Positions 22,932 through 27,138 of a stretch of 27,138 nt of DNA are shown here, piece by piece. The notes under the pieces were generated by a model. It was not told the origin of the DNA and searched no databases. It was given only the letters and a program-made list of their open reading frames with translations. Position 1 is the first letter of the stretch. Each line of letters begins with the position of its first letter. The DNA is from Acidobacteriota bacterium (GTDB taxonomy: Bacteria; Acidobacteriota; Terriglobia; Terriglobales; Acidobacteriaceae), in contig JAGWML010000009.1 of the NCBI GenBank assembly GCA_028873155.1, positions 1-27,138 of the forward strand, in the 5' to 3' direction. Position numbers and translations under genes: made by a program.

Positions 22932-23879
22932 TCAGTGTCCGTGCGCTTCGAGGAACTTCTCCGCTTCGAGAGCCGCCATGCAGCCTGAGCCCGCGGCTGT
23001 AATCGCCTGCCGGTAGCGCCGGTCCTGCACATCGCCGCAGGCATAGACGCCGGGCACCACGATGCCATTGTGCGTGGTCAGCACGTTGTCCTTCGTCCGA
23101 ATGTAGCCATCCGGATCCAGATCCATCTGGCCATGGAACATCCTTGCGTTGGGCTCGTGTCCAATGCCGAGAAACAGCCCGCTCACGGGCAGCGTCGTCA
23201 CGTTGCCGTTGGTCACGTCGCGCAGGCGCAGCCCCTTCACTTCCTGCTCCTCCACGCCCAGCACCTCTTCCACCACGGTATTGGTGCGCAGTTCGATATT
23301 CGGATGCGCAATCGCGCGCTCCAACATAATCTTGCTTGCGCGGAAGGCGTCGCGCCGGTGCAGCAGCGTCACCTTGCTGGCAAAGCGAGTGAGGAAGAGC
23401 GCCTCTTCCATGGCCGAGTCGCCGCCGCCCACCACGGCAATCTCTCTTCCGCGGAAGAAAAAGCCGTCACACGTCGCACAGCTTGAAACGCCGTGGCCGA
23501 TCAGCGCCTGCTCGCTGGGCAGACCCAGCCACCGCGCGCTGGCGCCGCTGGCCACGATCAGCGTCCGCGTGCAGATCGGGCCCGCCGAGGTCTCCAGCGT
23601 ATAGGGATGCTTGTTCAGGTCCACGCTCTTGAGGTGCGCGAGCTGAAAGGTGGCCCCGAACCTCGCGGCCTGCTTCTTCATGTTGTCGATCAGCTCCGGC
23701 CCCTGAATTCCTTCGGGCCAGCCGGGAAAGTTCTCGACCAGCGTGGTGATGGAAAGTTGTCCACCCGGCTCATGGCCTTCCAGCACCAGCGGGTTCAGCC
23801 CCGCGCGGCCGGTGTAGATGGCGGCGGTGAGTCCGGCGCAGCCGGAACCAAGGATGACGGTATCGCGTGTCTCGCTCAT
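22932..23879 (-). CDS. trxB: Thioredoxin reductase
   Basis: Flavoenzyme that passes electrons from NADPH to thioredoxin in the cytosol. From ATG 23879 it has 315 residues, the usual length, beginning with the FAD-binding GSGCAGLTAA (11-20; the third position, usually Pro, is Cys). The redox-active pair is Cys134-Cys137 in SSCATCDG. NADPH binding is shown by GGGDSAMEEA (151-160) and HRRD (174-177); FAD binding by ACGDVQD (280-286). The frame is open for 30 more codons upstream but the family start is clear. A TAGAAT hexamer (23901-23896) would start transcription about 10 nt before the ATG; only a weak GAG is available as ribosome binding site. Heads the run with yggS and DUF167. Confidence 0.97.
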   Translation of the reverse strand: MSETRDTVILGSGCAGLTAAIYTGRAGLNPLVLEGHEPGGQLSITTLVENFPGWPEGIQGPELIDNMKKQAARFGATFQLAHLKSVDLNKHPYTLETSAGPICTRTLIVASGASARWLGLPSEQALIGHGVSSCATCDGFFFRGREIAVVGGGDSAMEEALFLTRFASKVTLLHRRDAFRASKIMLERAIAHPNIELRTNTVVEEVLGVEEQEVKGLRLRDVTNGNVTTLPVSGLFLGIGHEPNARMFHGQMDLDPDGYIRTKDNVLTTHNGIVVPGVYACGDVQDRRYRQAITAAGSGCMAALEAEKFLEAHGH

Positions 23880-23895
23880 GAGATTCTCAAAGTCG

Positions 23896-23901
23896 ATTCT
23901 A
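23896..23901 (-). promoter_or_regulatory. Candidate -10 of trxB
   Basis: TAGAAT (5 of 6 to consensus) on the minus strand ends 16 nt before the trxB ATG, predicting a leader of about 10 nt. The -35 position has no good match, so this is tentative. Confidence 0.35.
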
Positions 23902-23948
23902 GATGGTCCCAGCGGCCCGGAATGAGTGCAGCGCCGCCTGTACTTCAC

Positions 23949-23954
23949 TATGAT
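23949..23954 (+). promoter_or_regulatory. Candidate -10 of the small ORF, 7 nt from its start codon
   Basis: TATGAT (5 of 6) ends 7 nt before the ATG at 23962, with no good Shine-Dalgarno between, compatible with a leaderless transcript. It overlaps the alternative ATGs at 23950 and 23953. The -35 position is poor. Confidence 0.3.
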
Positions 23955-23961
23955 GAAGCAC

Positions 23962-24162
23962 ATGGCCAATCTGACTCTGATTTACGGAATGCGCCTGCTG
24001 CCTGAGGGTGAGGTGGCGGAGATCCACGATGCAACGCTCAAGCTGGCGAACGGCCACGAAGCCCACGTCACCATGCACGTCCTTGAGGGCTCGCGCGAGG
24101 AGATTGAGCAGCAGCTCAGGCACAGCCTGGATGCTTTTTTCGACTTCTATCCTGAGATTTAA
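23962..24162 (+). CDS. Small protein of unknown function
   Basis: A 66-residue acidic protein that I do not recognise; no signal peptide or membrane segment. It reads like a real folded protein: a beta-rich first half (LTLIYGMRLLPEGEVAEIHDATLKLANGHEAHVTMHV; about 3-39) and an amphipathic helix (REEIEQQLRHSLDAFFDFY, about 45-63). It contains regular hydrophobic spacing unlike a shadow ORF, and no competing gene occupies this interval. Starts at 23926 (GTG), 23950 and 23953 are possible; 23962 is chosen because TATGAT lies 7 nt upstream and the sequence becomes protein-like there. It diverges from trxB and converges with the MshEN-AAA ATPase gene. Confidence 0.65.
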   Translation: MANLTLIYGMRLLPEGEVAEIHDATLKLANGHEAHVTMHVLEGSREEIEQQLRHSLDAFFDFYPEI

Positions 24163-24197
24163 CCGCCGCAGGCCAGAAAGCACCTGAATCGACTGCC

Positions 24198-25712
24198 TCA
24201 GCGGGCGCCCACGGGCTGTTCGTCGGAGATGCGCGCCGCTGTGCGGTTCTCTCGCTTGCTGTCGCTGCTCCGCTTCACGCGCAGGTTGTCGAGAGCGTAA
24301 TCGATGTAGCGCGGCTCGAAATGAAGAGGCTGGCCCATGAATTTGCAGGTCGCGACCACCTGGTCCACGATAAAGCGCGGCTGGTAGGCGGCAAAGTCCA
24401 TCTCTTTCTCGTAGCGGAGCTTCTGCACAATATATTCGAACCCGTCATCAGAGATGCTCACGCCCTGGCGCGCGCACTCCTTCTCGAAGATCTCGCGGTA
24501 ATTCTCGTAGCTCGGCGGTCCCACTTCGATCTTGTAGGGCAGGCGGCGCAGGAACGCCGGGTCCATCAGGTCCTCCGGCTCGAGGTTTGTCGAAAAGATA
24601 ATCAGCTCTTCAAAGGGAATGCTGAATGTCTTGCCGGTATGCAGCTTCAAGTAGTCCACTTTATTTTCGAGCGGAATAATCCAGCGATTCAGTAGATGGG
24701 TGGGGCTGACGAGCTGCCGCCCGAAGTCGTCGATAATGAAGCATCCGCCCAGCGCCTTCACATGCAGGGGAGCCTCATAGAAGTTGCCTACTTCGTCGTA
24801 GCGCAGATCCAGCATGTCCAGCGTCAGCTCGCCGCCGGTCACCACGAAAGGCCGCCTGCAGGGCACCCACCGCGCATCGAAGATCTCGCGCCGAATCACA
24901 GAAAACCCCTCGTCCTCCGCCGCTGGTGGGGTATCCAACGGCAGATGCACCTGGGGATCGTACACACGAATAATCTGCCCCTCCACCATGATTGAGTAGG
25001 GCACGTAGATGACATCCGTGAAGACATTGGCAAAAGCATGCGCTACGGAGGTTTTGCCGTTGCCGGGGGGGCCGTAGAGGAGCATCGCGCGCCCTGAGTT
25101 CAGCGCCGGACCGCACTGCTCGATGATCGTGTCGTCAAAGGTCAACGAGCCGATCCCTGTCCGGATGCGTTCGAAGCTGATCACCTCATTGGTTACCTTC
25201 TGCAGGTTCACCTGTTCATTGAACTCTCCCAGCGTCACCGGCGCGGGGCCCGTATAGCGCAGCCGGTTCATGGCGTCGATGGTCCAGCGCCGCCCTTCCT
25301 CGGTGAAGGAGTAGCTCAAATCAATCGGATTGTCCGCCTGGCGGGAGCCCAGCGTCTGCAGCAGGTTGCGGCCCAGCGCCATCTGGATCAAATCGATCAC
25401 GATGTGATACGGCAGCTTGATCGCATCCACAAACTGGCGCGTCGTCTCCAGCCGGTCGCGGTAGATCAGTTTCATCAGCAGGCCCATCAGGTCGATCTCG
25501 TCAATCCCGATGTCCCTGATATGCGCTGGTTCCTGAGGAATACGGTGGAGAAAAGTATCCAGAGTCTTCTGGTCGAGCACACCCATCGCTACCAGGTTGT
25601 CGCCCAGTCGCCCGCCTTGCTGCATCACGCGGCGCGCCGCCTCGGCAACCTGCTCTTCGGTCACCAGTTTCGCTCGAATGAGCAAATCGCCTAAACGTAG
25701 TCGAGTCGAAAT
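24198..25712 (-). CDS. AAA ATPase with MshEN-like N-terminal domain, apparent ATT start
   Basis: Read from an ATT codon at 25712 the protein has 504 residues; from the first conventional start (TTG 25685) 495. ATT is preferred: GGGAGGAGG lies 5 nt before it, and the added residues (STRLRLGDL) complete the MshEN/GspE N-terminal pattern RLGDLLIRAKLVTEEQVAEA. An in-frame TGA just upstream rules out an earlier start. Residues about 3-60 are MshEN-like, a module of type IV pilus and type II secretion ATPases that can bind cyclic di-GMP. A middle helical region follows, then an AAA domain with Walker A GPPGNGKTS (about 214-222), Walker B CFIIDDFG (about 324-331), sensor-1 FSTN and an FLRRLPYKI arginine-finger-like motif. 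The AAA part is not a PilB/GspE secretion ATPase domain. The polar C-terminus is unlike the rest. No pilus genes are nearby; function unknown. Confidence 0.88.
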   Translation of the reverse strand: MSTRLRLGDLLIRAKLVTEEQVAEAARRVMQQGGRLGDNLVAMGVLDQKTLDTFLHRIPQEPAHIRDIGIDEIDLMGLLMKLIYRDRLETTRQFVDAIKLPYHIVIDLIQMALGRNLLQTLGSRQADNPIDLSYSFTEEGRRWTIDAMNRLRYTGPAPVTLGEFNEQVNLQKVTNEVISFERIRTGIGSLTFDDTIIEQCGPALNSGRAMLLYGPPGNGKTSVAHAFANVFTDVIYVPYSIMVEGQIIRVYDPQVHLPLDTPPAAEDEGFSVIRREIFDARWVPCRRPFVVTGGELTLDMLDLRYDEVGNFYEAPLHVKALGGCFIIDDFGRQLVSPTHLLNRWIIPLENKVDYLKLHTGKTFSIPFEELIIFSTNLEPEDLMDPAFLRRLPYKIEVGPPSYENYREIFEKECARQGVSISDDGFEYIVQKLRYEKEMDFAAYQPRFIVDQVVATCKFMGQPLHFEPRYIDYALDNLRVKRSSDSKRENRTAARISDEQPVGAR

Positions 25713-25726
25713 GGCCGCCTCCTCCC
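25710..25726 (-). promoter_or_regulatory. Ideal Shine-Dalgarno followed by an ATT start codon
   Basis: The minus strand carries GGGAGGAGG (25726-25718), then CGGCC, then ATT (25712-25710) in frame with the ATPase. No ATG, GTG or TTG lies between the upstream in-frame TGA and this point. The next start, TTG 25685, has only a weak AGG ahead of it. This spacing and strength make ATT the best supported initiation site. Confidence 0.6.
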
Positions 25727-25985
25727 GATCAAGCCCAGGTGTCTCCGGGGTCCTCTGGCTTCAATCGCTTGTACACACACTCGTTGTGAGTACTACTAAA
25801 CATCGACTCGCGCGAAGAAGTAACTCCCACAGAAGTGGAATGCATCTCACGGCGGCGGCCGCCCCCGCTCGACTCACCCCGCCTGGGCCTGCCCTGCGCC
25901 GCGCCGGATCTTCTTCACAGCATGAGAGTTCTCTCAGAATTCACCGCACCCGGCGGAAGCCGCGTTGCTCGCCCGGTACTGTGTC
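25713..25985. other. Divergent gap between the ATPase and the matrixin-like gene
   Basis: About 270 nt. It carries the ATPase Shine-Dalgarno at the left, an imperfect palindrome at 25771-25793 and a TTG alternative start for the right-hand gene at 25965. No RNA gene or clear promoter pair is recognised. Confidence 0.35.
25771..25793. repeat. Imperfect palindrome upstream of the ATPase
   Basis: Of 11 base pairs around a central C, 8 are complementary, with outer arms GTAC/GTAC and inner CACA/TGTG. It lies 59 nt upstream of the ATPase start on one side and about 190 nt from the plus-strand gene. It may be a binding site for a dimeric regulator, or chance. Confidence 0.3.
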
Positions 25986-27138
25986 ATGCACGCCTCTTCG
26001 AGAACGCTCCATCGAGCCCGGCAAGCAGTCCCTCGTCTTGCGGCCTGCGTCCTGCTTCTGGCTCCGCTGCTGGCGGTCGCCGGCGGACCTCATTCCGTCG
26101 CCGGGGTCAGCTTCTTCAATCCGGCGGTGATCGGCCAGCCTGTCCATTGGCCAGGCGGCCAGGTGCGCTACTTCGTCGATGAGGGGCCGCTTAACAGCGG
26201 AGTCAGCCAGCAGCAGGCAACGGCGATGGTCGATGCCGCCGCGGCGCTCTGGAGCGCCATACCCACCGCAGGCGTAACGCTGACCGACGCAGGTTCGCTG
26301 AATGAGGACGTCAGTGGCGCCAATATCATCGCCGGGAACAAGGTCATCCTCCAGCCCGCCGACGTGACCCCGTCGGCTACCACCTACCCGGTCGGCGTCA
26401 TCTTTGACTCGGACGGCTCGGTCATCAATGCCCTCTTCGGCGCTTCGGCCAGCGATCCTGCCAGTTGCCAGAACGACAGCGTGTGGACGTGGCTCGACAA
26501 CATACAGCCCGACGCAACCTTCGCGCACGGCATCATCCTCGTGAACGGTCTCTGCGCCAACACGCCGGACCAGCTCACCATGATGAGCTTCCAACTCGAG
26601 CGCGCCTTTGGCCGCATCCTCGGCCTCGATTTCTCGCAGGTCAACCCCGGCGCCTTCACTAGCGGCGACCTCGCCCAGACCGAAGGCCTGCCTGTGATGC
26701 AGCCCCTCAGCGGCGCCTGCGGAGCCTCCGGCGGCAACTGCATTCCACAACCCACAGTACTGCGCTTCGATGACATTGCCGCACTCAACCGCATCTATCC
26801 CATCACTGCGGCCAACCTCGCCAGCTTCCCCGGCAAGCAACTGACCGCGGCCAACACGGCTTCGATTACCGGCACGTTGAGCTTTCGCGATGGCTCCGGC
26901 ATGCAAGGCGTCAATGTCGTCGCGCGGCCGCTCGACTCCAGTGGCAACCCGCTCTACCAGTACACCGTCACCTGCGTCTCCGGCGCTTCCTTCAACGGCA
27001 AACACGGCAACCAGGTAACCGGTTGGATGGACACAAATGGCAACCTGCTCACCCGCTGGGGCTCGAACGACCCGGCGATGCAGGGTTCCTTCGATCTCCG
27101 CTTCATGCCTTTGCCGCCCGGCATGGCCAGCGCCAGCT
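25986..27138 (+). CDS. Secreted matrixin-like protein with degenerate active site (3' end beyond window)
   Basis: Open from ATG 25986 to the right edge (384 codons seen), so the product is incomplete. A TTG at 25965 with GGAAG 5 nt upstream is an alternative start. A hydrophobic signal segment (about 19-33) follows a basic N-terminus. Residues about 40-260 resemble matrixin-type peptidases in layout (VRYFVDEGPLN, then a helix with VDAAAALWSAI). Where a matrixin has HExGHxLGLxH, this protein has RAFGRILGLDF (206-216): the three His ligands and the Glu are Arg, Arg, Phe and Ala, while the LGLD turn is kept. It is therefore probably not a zinc protease. From about 295 a beta-rich domain begins (SITGTLSFRDGSGMQGVNVVARPLD), like carboxypeptidase-regulatory-like repeats. 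Role unknown; an adhesin or scaffold function is a guess. Confidence 0.8.
   Translation, partial: MHASSRTLHRARQAVPRLAACVLLLAPLLAVAGGPHSVAGVSFFNPAVIGQPVHWPGGQVRYFVDEGPLNSGVSQQQATAMVDAAAALWSAIPTAGVTLTDAGSLNEDVSGANIIAGNKVILQPADVTPSATTYPVGVIFDSDGSVINALFGASASDPASCQNDSVWTWLDNIQPDATFAHGIILVNGLCANTPDQLTMMSFQLERAFGRILGLDFSQVNPGAFTSGDLAQTEGLPVMQPLSGACGASGGNCIPQPTVLRFDDIAALNRIYPITAANLASFPGKQLTAANTASITGTLSFRDGSGMQGVNVVARPLDSSGNPLYQYTVTCVSGASFNGKHGNQVTGWMDTNGNLLTRWGSNDPAMQGSFDLRFMPLPPGMASAS

Noticed and set aside
23879..23915. Cys in the TrxB FAD motif (GSGCAG) as a third redox centre
   Set aside because: The canonical CATC pair is intact, and I recall Cys at this position in other thioredoxin reductases, so it is likely ordinary variation.
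25597..26130. 177-codon plus-strand frame covering the ATPase start region and the matrixin-like gene start
   Set aside because: It overlaps the ATPase N-terminus antisense and is out of frame with the long open frame from 25986, which has a signal peptide and domain pattern; this one has none.

Overview
The window looks like a chromosomal segment of an acidobacterium (Acidobacteriota, Terriglobia/Acidobacteriaceae type). The reasons are moderately high GC, a large TonB-dependent receptor with an N-terminal carboxypeptidase-regulatory-like domain, an NtrY/NtrX-type pair, many secreted proteins of unknown function and a matrixin-like secreted protein. This assignment is an inference from gene content; there is no rRNA gene to confirm it. 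I see no tRNA, rRNA, insertion sequence, prophage or CRISPR array.

Layout. Positions 215-5821 are all on the minus strand: an S9 prolyl-oligopeptidase-like peptidase, kdsA, a small HhH-GPD-like protein, and pyrG, which ends in a strong hairpin. An aldo/keto reductase (6117-7115, +) diverges from pyrG. Next comes a minus-strand pair, a small His/Cys-rich membrane protein followed by a TonB-dependent receptor (7166-10438). It is divergent from a secreted protein of unknown function (10567-11619). Positions 11631-15280 hold a translationally coupled NtrY-like kinase and NtrX-like regulator. Alanine dehydrogenase (minus) and an Lrp/AsnC regulator (plus) diverge around 16441-16553. A winged-helix regulator and a beta-carbonic anhydrase follow (17096-18097, minus), driven by a near-consensus promoter embedded in a perfect 10+8+10 palindrome. 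Then come a secreted serine hydrolase (+), ffh plus a peroxiredoxin-like protein (+), the minus-strand run trxB-yggS-DUF167 (21862-23879), a small conserved-looking ORF (+), an AAA ATPase with an MshEN-like N-terminus (minus), and the 5' part of a secreted matrixin-like protein (+) that runs off the right edge.

Most genes are housekeeping: CTP synthesis, Kdo synthesis, protein targeting, thiol redox, PLP homeostasis, alanine catabolism and CO2 hydration. The most notable points are (1) the palindrome/promoter of the winged-helix-carbonic anhydrase unit; (2) an apparent ATT start codon with an ideal Shine-Dalgarno for the MshEN-AAA ATPase; (3) an NtrX-like regulator whose sigma54-contact GAFTGA loop is GARPGG; (4) a matrixin-like protein in which every zinc ligand and the catalytic Glu are replaced; (5) several genes without a Shine-Dalgarno whose -10-like hexamer lies only 6-8 nt before the start codon, suggesting leaderless mRNAs; and (6) an aldo/keto reductase whose catalytic His is Ser. 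All are read by eye; no database search was run.
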